64,000 bases of DNA from the NCBI GenBank assembly GCA_963765935.1, contig CAVXXX010000002.1:372001-436000 (forward strand), in the 5' to 3' direction. Origin of the DNA: JAMXLG01 sp963765935. GTDB lineage: Bacteria; Vulcanimicrobiota; Vulcanimicrobiia; Vulcanimicrobiales; Vulcanimicrobiaceae. This document shows, one piece after another, positions 25,122-32,817 of this stretch. Both the position numbers and the translations under genes were made by a program. The notes under the pieces are model-generated. The model was not told where the DNA came from. It made no database searches and saw only the letters and a list, made by a program, of their open reading frames with translations. How positions within the stretch are numbered: the stretch's first letter is position 1; each line of letters begins with the position of its first letter.

Positions 25122-25597
25122 GCGCAAAGCATGCGCAGATCGAGGTTTTTGACCAGCTGATCGCATTCCGGAGTGCAGAGGTGAAGAGAACGCAACCGGG
25201 CACGAACGCGTTCGCGCTCTTGTGCAAAAGCGGCGTCAATTGCAGGCGATGCAAGAAACTGTTCGTTTTGCATTCGAAGATGCGCGAAGCGTTTGTGGAA
25301 GTCGCGTTCCATCTGCGGCTCGCCGGCGAAGCACGCGCGTAGGCGCAAATGCGTGCCGTAGCGATAGTTTGCTTTAATCTCTCGAATTCGGCGCATGGGA
25401 TGTTCCGAAAAGCCGATTTTTACGCTCTCGGTTTTTGCATCGCGCAATTCGAGCAGGTAGACGAAGCCATAATTGAAGCCGGCGAGTTCTTCGAGCGGCG
25501 AGAGCAGATGATTCGTTCGCGTAATCTCGCCGCTGCGAAGCCATGCCGAGGCAACGCGTTGGAACGTTTCGCAGGCGCTCTGTCCAACCTCAATCAT
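25106..25597 (-). CDS. T5orf172/GIY-YIG-like domain protein within the mutasome cassette
   Basis: The ATG at 25597 overlaps the imuB stop by eight bases, so translation is coupled, and the 3' end overlaps dnaE2. The 163-residue product carries a T5orf172 (Mug113) domain at about residues 42-120: the GIY-like strand YGFVYLLELRD, then KIGFSEHPMRRIREIK with the conserved Lys/Arg, EPQMERDFHKRFAHLR, and a Glu in NEQFLAS that matches the catalytic acid position. The N-terminal helix could be a partner- or DNA-binding segment. The family is nuclease-like and common in phage proteins. Placement between imuB and dnaE2 implies SOS co-expression; a role in lesion processing is inference. Confidence 0.8.
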   Translation of the reverse strand: MIEVGQSACETFQRVASAWLRSGEITRTNHLLSPLEELAGFNYGFVYLLELRDAKTESVKIGFSEHPMRRIREIKANYRYGTHLRLRACFAGEPQMERDFHKRFAHLRMQNEQFLASPAIDAAFAQERERVRARLRSLHLCTPECDQLVKNLDLRMLCAWLRR

Positions 25598-27050
25598 ACG
25601 AGCCACGCAGATACCAATGGTTTCCTTGACGATAGATGCGCCGGACGCTTCCGTCATCGAGCACGACGTCGTATTCATCCCGCGTAACCGATGATGCAAA
25701 CCATCCTTCATCGATCCGCCACGGACCCGCGCACTCAACGACGGCATGCCCGTTCACGACGGATGGTTCGCCGCGCGCAACCGCCACGTCGATCTCCGTA
25801 ACATCCAACAACCGCAATTGGGGCACCGAGTCACCCTGGCCCTTCGACTCTCCTTCGCTGTGGACTAACGGCGAATAGGTATGCTTGGGCACGGTAAACG
25901 GTTCATAGCTAAAGCGTTCTTCAACCGGATGAGCGGCACGCGTGCGCGCACGGCGCACCGGTTCGCCGAGGAGTGCCTCCAGCCGTGCGAGGACGACCGC
26001 AACATTCTGCACGTCGATATCGTCACTGCGCACGAGCGGCAACGCTTCGCCGCCCTCTTCCAATCGAAGCGCGCGCAGCCGCAACCCACACAGCGGCGCA
26101 TCAAACGTCAGCCCTTCCATTTTTGCTCGCACCACATCGAGCATTGCACGGTCGTTGGCTGTCGGTGCGGCGAGCAGAATTTCGAGATGCTCGCTCCGTC
26201 CGTTCTCGAGTTCGACCTCGAGATCCAGCGCGCTCGCGCGTTTGCCGCAGCGTTCCAAATCGCCACAAATCCGTGAAAGCAGCACGCGCATTGCGAAAAG
26301 CACCGCCTCTTCGCTCTCTGCCGAACCTTCACCATACATCGAAGCTTCGATCGTGATCGCGTGGCTACGCGGAATGAACGGCGTGCGATCGATGCCGCGC
26401 GCCCATTGGTGCCATTGAGCTGCAGAACGCCCGAACCGGCGCACGAACGGCCCATGTGGCAAGCGCGCCAGTTCGCCGAGCGTGGAGACGCCGAGGAGAT
26501 GCAGCCGCTCTTGCGCGTGCGGATCGAGATCGAGCACGTCGAGCGGCAGCGACGCCAACCGTGACGCTTCTTCTCCCGGGTCGATCGTCGTCGCATCCGC
26601 AATCCAGCTCGCCGCATACGCGCAAAAACGATTCGGACCCGAACCGGTACGAACCGGCAGCTCGAAGCGCGCGAGCACGAGATGAATCTGCGCGCACCAC
26701 TGCGCAAACGTTCCCGCGATGCCGCGCATATCGAGAAACGCGATGCCTTCGCGCACGTCGTCAATGAGCGGCGTAACGGCATCGAGCGCATCGAGCATGT
26801 CGCTCCAAACCACGCGCGCACGAACCGGATCGTGCACCGCGACGCGCGCGTTCGGCGCGGCGGCTGCGGCTTGCGTAACGGTTTGACCGGCACGCGCGCC
26901 ACATTCGCGCGCGCGATCGTCGAGCGCGATCACATGGCCGCGATCGAACCGGTCGGCAACGAGCAGCGGAACGTCTTCGGCGACACGGCGTCCGCCGAGC
27001 GCTACGGCTAGCGGATAATCGGGAACACGCAAACAGATCAGCATTGCCAT
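25590..27050 (-). CDS. imuB: Y-family polymerase-like protein ImuB
   Basis: The 486-residue protein has the Y-family fold (MLICLRVPDYPLAVALGG, helix-hairpin-helix GVSTLGELARLPHG) but, as in ImuB, the Asp/Glu catalytic set is incomplete: the first motif reads CLRVPDYP instead of a DxD-type pair. ImuB acts as the hub that links DnaE2 to the sliding clamp; a beta-clamp box is plausible in the C-terminal region (QLRLLD, near residue 425). A short Gly/Ser/Glu-rich insert (HSEGESKGQGDS) lies just before it. The gene follows imuA by ten bases and runs into the T5orf172 gene. Confidence 0.9.
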   Translation of the reverse strand: MAMLICLRVPDYPLAVALGGRRVAEDVPLLVADRFDRGHVIALDDRARECGARAGQTVTQAAAAAPNARVAVHDPVRARVVWSDMLDALDAVTPLIDDVREGIAFLDMRGIAGTFAQWCAQIHLVLARFELPVRTGSGPNRFCAYAASWIADATTIDPGEEASRLASLPLDVLDLDPHAQERLHLLGVSTLGELARLPHGPFVRRFGRSAAQWHQWARGIDRTPFIPRSHAITIEASMYGEGSAESEEAVLFAMRVLLSRICGDLERCGKRASALDLEVELENGRSEHLEILLAAPTANDRAMLDVVRAKMEGLTFDAPLCGLRLRALRLEEGGEALPLVRSDDIDVQNVAVVLARLEALLGEPVRRARTRAAHPVEERFSYEPFTVPKHTYSPLVHSEGESKGQGDSVPQLRLLDVTEIDVAVARGEPSVVNGHAVVECAGPWRIDEGWFASSVTRDEYDVVLDDGSVRRIYRQGNHWYLRGSYD

Positions 27051-27059
27051 CGCCTCAAT

Positions 27060-27761
27060 TCATGCACCGGCGGGCTTAAGAAAAGATGAGCGCAGCGAAA
27101 CGGCTCCGCCGCCGCGCGGCGCCGCTTTGTGTTTGCGTAGTTCCGCGCGCAGCGTAAACCCCGAGAAACAGCCCCACAGGCCGCGCGTTCCGCGGATGAC
27201 GGCGCGTTCGAACATGCATCCTAAACGTACCGTCGCAACGCCGGCGAGTTCCGCACTCGCGCGACCCGCGATGACGATCAGCACCGCTCCGGCGCGATGA
27301 GCGAGCGTAGCAAGACGTGTCCACACAGCCGGACGTAACGCGGGAGCGCCCATGACAATGACGCGCGCGACGCGAGAGCGCAAGATTAAATCAACGGCCC
27401 GCGCGATGCCGACCGCGGTTTTGGCCGGAACGACGAGCAGCCGGTCGAGACGAACGCCTGCGTCTTCGAGCGCCGGCGGGTAGAGCTCGCCGTCATCGAT
27501 GACGGCCCCAAGCCCGCGCCGCGTAACTTGCGCCAAGAGCGCCGCGGCGATGCTCCAGCGCCCCGCGCTTCCATGGCCTTCCAGCGTGACGAGGGACCCA
27601 AGCGGGAATCCGCCGCCAAGCAGGCAATCGAGTGACGCGATCCCGCTTGTAACGACCCGGTCTACGGCCGCACCGGCCGCTCCGGGAGCGGCTTGAAGGC
27701 GTCCTTTGAGCTCCTCGAAAAGCTCGTTTCGGCGTTGCGGAAAAGCGGCTGCGGGAAGCAT
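27060..27761 (-). CDS. imuA: RecA-like mutasome protein ImuA
   Basis: The 233-residue protein aligns by eye with the RecA core: VTSGIASLDCLLGGGFPLGSLVTLEG, then the place of Walker A, which here reads GHGSAGRWS (residues 62-70). The lysine and hydroxyl residue needed for ATP binding are absent, so it is likely non-hydrolysing. Position as first gene before imuB and dnaE2 identifies it as ImuA (SulA/RecA-like). A perfect LexA-type palindrome lies 15 bases upstream of its start. Confidence 0.85.
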   Translation of the reverse strand: MLPAAAFPQRRNELFEELKGRLQAAPGAAGAAVDRVVTSGIASLDCLLGGGFPLGSLVTLEGHGSAGRWSIAAALLAQVTRRGLGAVIDDGELYPPALEDAGVRLDRLLVVPAKTAVGIARAVDLILRSRVARVIVMGAPALRPAVWTRLATLAHRAGAVLIVIAGRASAELAGVATVRLGCMFERAVIRGTRGLWGCFSGFTLRAELRKHKAAPRGGGAVSLRSSFLKPAGA

Positions 27762-27775
27762 GGGTGATCATCCTA

Positions 27776-27793
27776 ATCGAACATATGTTCGAT
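27776..27793. promoter_or_regulatory. LexA (SOS) box, perfect 18-bp palindrome
   Basis: ATCGAACAT-ATGTTCGAT is an exact inverted repeat containing CGAAC-N4-GTTCG, the LexA/DinR operator of Bacillus and actinobacteria rather than the CTGT-N8-ACAG box of Escherichia. It lies 15 bases before imuA on one side and 17 bases before the CHAD gene start on the other, so one operator could silence both divergent units. Confidence 0.88.
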
Positions 27794-27809
27794 GTCAACA
27801 GGAGGGTCG

Positions 27810-28660
27810 ATGGCGGACGATCGCGTCATGGCGTGGGTCAAATCCCTTGGCTCAGCCGAGGTCCGGGCCTTTATGGTGGCACGCCGCCGGTTTTTGAAAC
27901 GCCCGTCCGCGAAGCATCTTCACGATCTGCGTATGGCGGCGCGGCGGCTACGGTCGTTCTTCGAAGATTTCCGCGATGTCGTTCCTGCCCGGCGCGGCAA
28001 GCGGCTGCGCCGGTTGATAGCCGTCACGGGCGAAGCACGCGACGCGGCGGTGTTACGCAAGACTCTGCGAAGCGCCCTCGAGCGACGGGAACGGCATGAC
28101 GGACGGCCGATCCTTCGCAATCTGCGCGCCCGCGAACGCGCATGCTTCACACGCGTGCGCCGCTTGCTCGTGAAGTTGCGGTACCCAAGGTGAAAGCACG
28201 TAACATCGATTTAACCGTTGCGTGCGGCGTCGACGACGCGATGCGTCGAATTGCGATCGTCCGCTTTGCGGAACTGCTTACGCTCGCATCCTCATTGCGC
28301 ACGCAGCATGCGCGTGAACTGCACGACTTCCGCATCGCATGCAAACGATTGCGCTACGCGCTGGAACGGTTTACGCCGAAAGAACCGTCGCTGCTCGAAG
28401 CGGCAAGCCGGCTTTCGCAATTACAAGAAGCGCTCGGTCATTGGCACGATCGCGAGACACTGCTGGCAATGGTTTCGGGCATGCAGCTCACCGCGCGCCG
28501 TATCACGACCGAACGCGATGACGCGCTCTCGCGTGCAAACGCTTTGTGGCGCGACGCATTCGCGACGTACGGCCCGTTCGAGGGACTGATGCGTTTTACC
28601 GGATTGGGTTACGGCTTGGGCGACGGCGAAGCGGCGGGTGGCGCAGCGCCGGGAGTCTGA
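27810..28660 (+). pseudogene. CHAD-domain protein, frameshifted in the middle
   Basis: An ATG at 27810 with AGGAGGG six bases upstream starts MADDRVMAWVKSLG. The frame gives the first CHAD half (HLHDLRMAARRLRSFFEDF) and stops at 28191-28193. The second half (ELHDFRIACKRLRYALERF) is read in a different plus frame to 28660. One missing base near 28175-28185 joins LLVKLR to PKVKARNID and restores a single ~283-residue protein. CHAD domains are helical, Arg/His-rich and bind polyphosphate or other polyanions. It may be a pseudogene or a sequencing error. The divergent position over the LexA box suggests DNA-damage control. Its end overlaps the convergent gene by 52 bases. Confidence 0.75.
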
Positions 28661-29493
28661 CCGCCGCACAACTTCACCGTCTCGACGACGGTCTTGGCAA
28701 GCGTGTCTTCATGCTTTTTGCCGTCGCTCTGCGCCCATTCGACGCCCTCTTGCAGACTCTTGACCGGATTGTAGCCGAGCGTAAGACCGGGAACGCGCGT
28801 GAGGTCGATCTCGTACGGATTCGTCGGCAGACCCGCATTAATGACCGTATCGTCGAACGGTTGCGGGTGGAGCGGATCGGCGGTCGGTGCGATGTTATGC
28901 AGTGGATCGACGCCGCCGGTGTTGCGGTTTTGACCGTCGCCGGCGATTGCATAGATATAGCCGAAACCTTCATGCTGCATGCTCGAGAGCTGCTGCGTCT
29001 CGACGAAACCGTTGATAATATCGAGCGCGGCTTGTTGATCGGCGAGAGACTGCATCAATTTGTTCTTGAGATCCAACGTGCGCTGATCTTCTTGATCCTG
29101 CGCTTTGGGCGGAAAGACGGACGGATCTTCGAGCAGTTTTTGAATCGCAAGCACGTTGTTGGCAAGCGGCGTCACGAGGTTTTCCATATGAAGGACCGTC
29201 ATGCTCTGCTGCGCTTCACTTTGGTTGAACTGCGCCATCCCGTACTCTTTGAACATTCCCGGGCTCTGACCGATGAGTTTGTCGTTCTCGAGCAGCATGC
29301 CGATAGCGGGGCGAATCTTCGTCGCCAGCGCGCTGCAGACCGGATGCACGACCGTATGGTAAATTTCGGGCGGTGGAGTTCGCGTCGGTGCGGCAAAGGG
29401 CGAGGGCTTCGGCGTTGGCTTCGTTGCGGCCGGAGCTGAAGCAATACAAGCGAGGAAGGCAGCTACAAGTGCCGCTCCTAAGGTCGTGCGCAT
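28609..29493 (-). CDS. Secreted protein of unknown function
   Basis: The start at 29493 gives 294 residues with a signal peptide (MRTTLGAALVAAFLACIASA) followed by a Pro/Thr/Lys linker (KPTPKPSPFAAPTRTPPP). The mature part is mostly helical (GMLLENDKLI, MENLVTPLANNVLAIQKLL, LKNKLMQSLADQQAALDII) and has two Cys, near each end, which could form a disulfide. No catalytic motif is seen. It starts about 40 bases from the end of the pentapeptide gene on the same strand. I do not recognise the family. Confidence 0.75.
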   Translation of the reverse strand: MRTTLGAALVAAFLACIASAPAATKPTPKPSPFAAPTRTPPPEIYHTVVHPVCSALATKIRPAIGMLLENDKLIGQSPGMFKEYGMAQFNQSEAQQSMTVLHMENLVTPLANNVLAIQKLLEDPSVFPPKAQDQEDQRTLDLKNKLMQSLADQQAALDIINGFVETQQLSSMQHEGFGYIYAIAGDGQNRNTGGVDPLHNIAPTADPLHPQPFDDTVINAGLPTNPYEIDLTRVPGLTLGYNPVKSLQEGVEWAQSDGKKHEDTLAKTVVETVKLCGGQTPGAAPPAASPSPKP

Positions 29494-29535
29494 GGTCCCC
29501 ATTCTACTACGAGAACGCAAGACCGGGCCTGCATG

Positions 29536-30327
29536 TTACAGCGGAACGACTGCTCCTTTCAGGGGCGAGTCGCTGTAACGGCGGATCGTTGCGGCGTCCG
29601 CCGGACTGCAGCTCCAAGAGCCGCGCTCGCTGTCGCATAGGCGCGCGCCGGTGAATCTCGCGCCGTGCACGTCGGCGCCGGCGAGCCGAACGCAGTCGGT
29701 GCGGCGCTCGACAACGGCACCATCGGAATCCCAGGTGTTATGCCAGCAAAGCGCGGCATTGGTGAAGTCGCTGTCTCGCAAATTCGCGTTGCGGAAATTG
29801 GCGCCGATGAGCTTCGCATTCGTGAAGCGCGCCGAGGACGCATCGACACCTTCCATATCGGCACCGGTGACCTCGACGTTCGAGAGATCGTGCCCATGCA
29901 ATTGCGCGCCGCGCAGATTACAGCCGGTGCAATTCTCGAGCACCGCGCGCAGTTGCGCGTCGCTCATTCCCTGCAGCGCATCGCGAAGATCGGCACCCGT
30001 CAGCTTGACCCCGTTCAACTGCGCGCCGCTTAAATGCGCTCCGCGAAATTGGCAGCCGGTGCAATCGACGTTCGTGAAGTTCGCCCCGCGCAGATCGGCA
30101 TCGCGAAAATCTGCGCCGGTCAGTTTGGAGCCGCTGAAGTTCGCATTGCGAAGATTTGCTCCGGTAAAGTTCGCGCCGATGTAGTCGACGCTTTGGAAGT
30201 CGCGTCCTTGAAGATCGGCGCGGGCGAAATCGCAGCCCACACAATTCGTCGGTTTTGCGCTCACCGGTCCGATGAGGATGTACGAGAACAGAGCCAGCGC
30301 GCAGAGCGCAAGCGCAAGTGCTTTCAT
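29536..30327 (-). CDS. Secreted pentapeptide-repeat protein
   Basis: The 263 residues begin with a signal peptide (MKALALALCALALFSYILIG). From about residue 30 to 200 there are runs of A(D/N)LxG or ANFxN pentapeptides (ADLQGRDF, ANLRNANFSG, ADFRDADLRGANF), which fold as a right-handed square helix. A break at DALQGMSDAQLRAVLENCTGC separates two blocks, and the same type of break occurs in the neighbouring M56 fusion, so the two repeat regions are probably paralogous. Several paired Cys (CVGC, CTGC) occur at block starts. The gene follows the M56 gene by 22 bases, in the same operon. Ligand unknown. Confidence 0.88.
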   Translation of the reverse strand: MKALALALCALALFSYILIGPVSAKPTNCVGCDFARADLQGRDFQSVDYIGANFTGANLRNANFSGSKLTGADFRDADLRGANFTNVDCTGCQFRGAHLSGAQLNGVKLTGADLRDALQGMSDAQLRAVLENCTGCNLRGAQLHGHDLSNVEVTGADMEGVDASSARFTNAKLIGANFRNANLRDSDFTNAALCWHNTWDSDGAVVERRTDCVRLAGADVHGARFTGARLCDSERGSWSCSPADAATIRRYSDSPLKGAVVPL

Positions 30328-30349
30328 CGATGTGTCCCGTCCTTGCTTT

Positions 30350-32350
30350 TTAGTCTTTCCAGATCGCGCCGGTCATGTTTGCCCCGGTCAGCGACGTGTG
30401 AGAGAGGTCGACGCCGCGGAGATCGGCGCGGTGTAAATTGCATCCGGTGAGGTCGGCATTATTGAGGTTCGCACCGGCAAGTTTCGCGCCGGCGAGATTC
30501 GCCCCGGTCAGTTCCGCTCCCGATAGATTCGTATTGCGCAGATCCGCGTCGGCGAGGTTGACGCCCGTCAGATGAACGCCGTGGAGATCCATCCCGTAGA
30601 GGTTGGCATTGGCGAAGTCGCAGCCTTCGCAGGCGTTCAAGATGTTCCGCGTCTGCTCCGGCGAGAGCCCTTTGACGTCGATGTTGCAGCCCGTGAGATG
30701 AGCGCCGTCGAAATTTACTCCATCCAAACGCGCGCCGCGCATGTTGCAGCCTTCGAGATCCGCGTTGCGGAACGATGCGTTACGCAGGTCTGCGTCGCTG
30801 AAGTTCGCGCCGGTCATCTGCGCATGATCGAAACGCGCCCCTTGCAGATTAGCATTCTCGAAATTCGCGCCTTCCATCGAGCGGTTCGAGAAATCACGCC
30901 CACTCAAATTCGCATCCGCGAAGTTGCATCCCGTGCATCCGTCCATGTTTTTCGCTTGCGCGACCGTTTTACCGGCGTTCTTTAGCGCGCGCGCAACGGT
31001 TTCTCCAACGTTGGGAATCGCGCCGGAACTTGCGACCATGTGCGGGATCGATGGTGCCTTCGGCATCGACGCCTTCACCGGTTCGACGCGATGTACGGTA
31101 ACCGGCGGCGCGGGAGTGTTCGTTGCCGCGACAACGGTTTGCTGCGCTACCTTCGTGACGGTGGCCGCGACCGTTGGTGCCACCAGGTGCGGCTTCTCGA
31201 TCTTTTGGTGCGCGACAACCTTCGGCGCGGCGGGTGACTCCGGCGTAGCGGGCGCCGTGAATGCGATACTTGGTGTCATCAAGCGCAGGACGATGAATAC
31301 GGCGACCAGTGCGGCAACGAAACTTCCCGCGACGCTGGGCGCGATACCGGAACCAATCGCGCGTCCCGTGCGCAACAAACGCTCGATGCGGATCGAAATG
31401 TTCTTACGCGTAACGAATACGCCGGGCGCCGGCATAGGCCGGTGCGGCCATGCCGTCATCTCGGCCATCTTCGTCAGGCAGAATGCATAGGGACGAACCT
31501 GGCCCGTGAGTTGCAGCACGTAGTCGTCGCAAGCAACCTCGCGTTCGACATCCATCTGACGGGAGATGAACCAAACCGCGGGATTGAAGAACAGCAGCGC
31601 AGATGCGATGCGTTGAACGGCGTTCGTCCAGTCGTCGCCGCGCAGCAGATGTCCGAGCTCGTGCAGGCTGATTTGGTCGATCTCGTTGGGATCCAGCGAG
31701 TGCACCAAGTGCGACGGTAAGAGCACCATCGAATCGAAGAGTCCGACCGCGATCGGTACTTCGATCGCATCCGAGACGCAAATGCGCACGTCACGCGAAC
31801 CCTTGAGCGCGTTCATCCAGCGGGGCATCGAATCGCGATACTCAACGGAGAGCGGAAGCGAGTCGTGCTTGAGACGTTCGAGCGCAAGAAACGCGACGAC
31901 TAACCGGATGAGAATGACGAGCGCAGCGAGCAGCCAAAGCGCGAAGAGCGCCGGAGCGATATATTCAGGAACGCGAATGCGAAACGTCGGCGCCGACAGG
32001 TGCGCGGCGGTCGACGAAGCAGCCGCAGCAGCGTTCGAGGTTTTCACCGGCACCGCGGCAACGTGAGAGCGCGCCTGCTGGAAAACGTGGTGCACCGGCG
32101 CAGTGGATGACGACGAAGTCGCGCTCGCCGTCTCAACGCTTACTCGCGAGAGGCTCGTGAGTACCGGAACGACGAGGACCGCGAGCAACGCCAGGGACCA
32201 CACGGCATAGCGCGTCGTCGCGTTCGCGTTGCGAAAGATGTGGAGCGCTACCCACGTCAGGAATGCAATGAGCGCGCCTTGCCAGAGGCCGTTGAGGAGA
32301 ATCGCAATTCCGATTCGCGCGATCGGCCCGAGCAGCTCGAAGTGAGCCAT
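30350..32350 (-). CDS. M56 (BlaR1/MecR1-like) membrane protease fused to pentapeptide repeats
   Basis: The 666-residue protein has N-terminal membrane helices (LNGLWQGALIAFLTWVALHI; VWSLALLAVLVVPVL; ALFALWLLAALVILIRLVV) and the M56 zinc site HELGH at residues 230-234 with the downstream EREVACDDYVL. After another membrane helix (FVAALVAVFIVLRLM) comes a Pro/Ala/Thr linker, then about 200 residues of pentapeptide repeats in place of the penicillin-sensing domain of BlaR1. The topology puts the repeats outside the membrane, so they may be the sensor. It starts three bases after the blaI-like gene; the protease would be expected to cleave that repressor on signal. Confidence 0.92.
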   Translation of the reverse strand: MAHFELLGPIARIGIAILLNGLWQGALIAFLTWVALHIFRNANATTRYAVWSLALLAVLVVPVLTSLSRVSVETASATSSSSTAPVHHVFQQARSHVAAVPVKTSNAAAAASSTAAHLSAPTFRIRVPEYIAPALFALWLLAALVILIRLVVAFLALERLKHDSLPLSVEYRDSMPRWMNALKGSRDVRICVSDAIEVPIAVGLFDSMVLLPSHLVHSLDPNEIDQISLHELGHLLRGDDWTNAVQRIASALLFFNPAVWFISRQMDVEREVACDDYVLQLTGQVRPYAFCLTKMAEMTAWPHRPMPAPGVFVTRKNISIRIERLLRTGRAIGSGIAPSVAGSFVAALVAVFIVLRLMTPSIAFTAPATPESPAAPKVVAHQKIEKPHLVAPTVAATVTKVAQQTVVAATNTPAPPVTVHRVEPVKASMPKAPSIPHMVASSGAIPNVGETVARALKNAGKTVAQAKNMDGCTGCNFADANLSGRDFSNRSMEGANFENANLQGARFDHAQMTGANFSDADLRNASFRNADLEGCNMRGARLDGVNFDGAHLTGCNIDVKGLSPEQTRNILNACEGCDFANANLYGMDLHGVHLTGVNLADADLRNTNLSGAELTGANLAGAKLAGANLNNADLTGCNLHRADLRGVDLSHTSLTGANMTGAIWKD

Positions 32351-32353
32351 GCG

Positions 32354-32737
32354 TTACTTCCCTTCGTCGTACCGTTCGATCAACGACCGGAGGCGGTCGA
32401 GTTCGTCGTCCGACGGCCGTTCGTTCTCAATTAACCGTAGTGCCAAGGCACCCGCATTGTCTCCAAAAAACTTTGAAACAACTTGCTTCACGGCAGATTG
32501 CGCCGCAGCTTCGCGCGCGATAAGCGGAGAGTAAATGTAAGCGCGGCCGGCCTCCTCGTGGGCAACGTGGCCCTTTTGCTCGAGGATTCGCAATGTCGTC
32601 AGGACCGTGTTGTACGCCACCGGAGGGGGCGGCATTGCCTCGGCGACTTCCGCCACGCTCGCGCGTCCAAGGCGCCAAAGCACCTCCATGATGCGCAACT
32701 CGCCTTCGGTTAGGGTGGGACTCTTCTTTCGGGCCAA
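32354..32737 (-). CDS. BlaI/MecI-family repressor
   Basis: The 127-residue protein has the family winged helix (LTEGELRIMEVLWRLGRASVAEVAEAM, AYNTVLTTLRILEQKGHVAHEE) and the C-terminal dimerisation helices (SKFFGDNAGALALRLIE). A sequence like RAYIYSPL around the wing-helix boundary matches the region cleaved by BlaR1-type proteases in related proteins. It heads an operon with the M56 protease and pentapeptide gene. A dyad 52-67 bases upstream is the likely autoregulatory operator. Confidence 0.93.
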   Translation of the reverse strand: MARKKSPTLTEGELRIMEVLWRLGRASVAEVAEAMPPPPVAYNTVLTTLRILEQKGHVAHEEAGRAYIYSPLIAREAAAQSAVKQVVSKFFGDNAGALALRLIENERPSDDELDRLRSLIERYDEGK

Positions 32738-32760
32738 TGTATGCTACCTCGCTCCTAATT

Positions 32761-32817
32761 CTTTAAGAGTTACGATAGCATCGCCTTCTTAGTTTGTCAA
32801 CTAATATCTTAAGAGTT
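32761..32817 (-). promoter_or_regulatory. Candidate BlaI operator region
   Basis: A perfect palindrome TTAGTT-TGTC-AACTAA (32789-32804) lies upstream of the repressor gene, flanked on both sides by TTAAGAGTT (32763-32771 and 32809-32817). The stretch is AT-rich compared with its surroundings, as expected for a promoter. BlaI-type repressors bind such short dyads; binding is inferred. Confidence 0.55.

Noticed and set aside
28165..28195. Programmed ribosomal frameshift in the CHAD gene
   Set aside because: No slippery heptamer or strong downstream structure is visible at the junction.
28142..28660. A separate second CHAD protein starting at 28142
   Set aside because: It begins inside the first half without a ribosome-binding site, and the two halves make one normal CHAD domain when joined.
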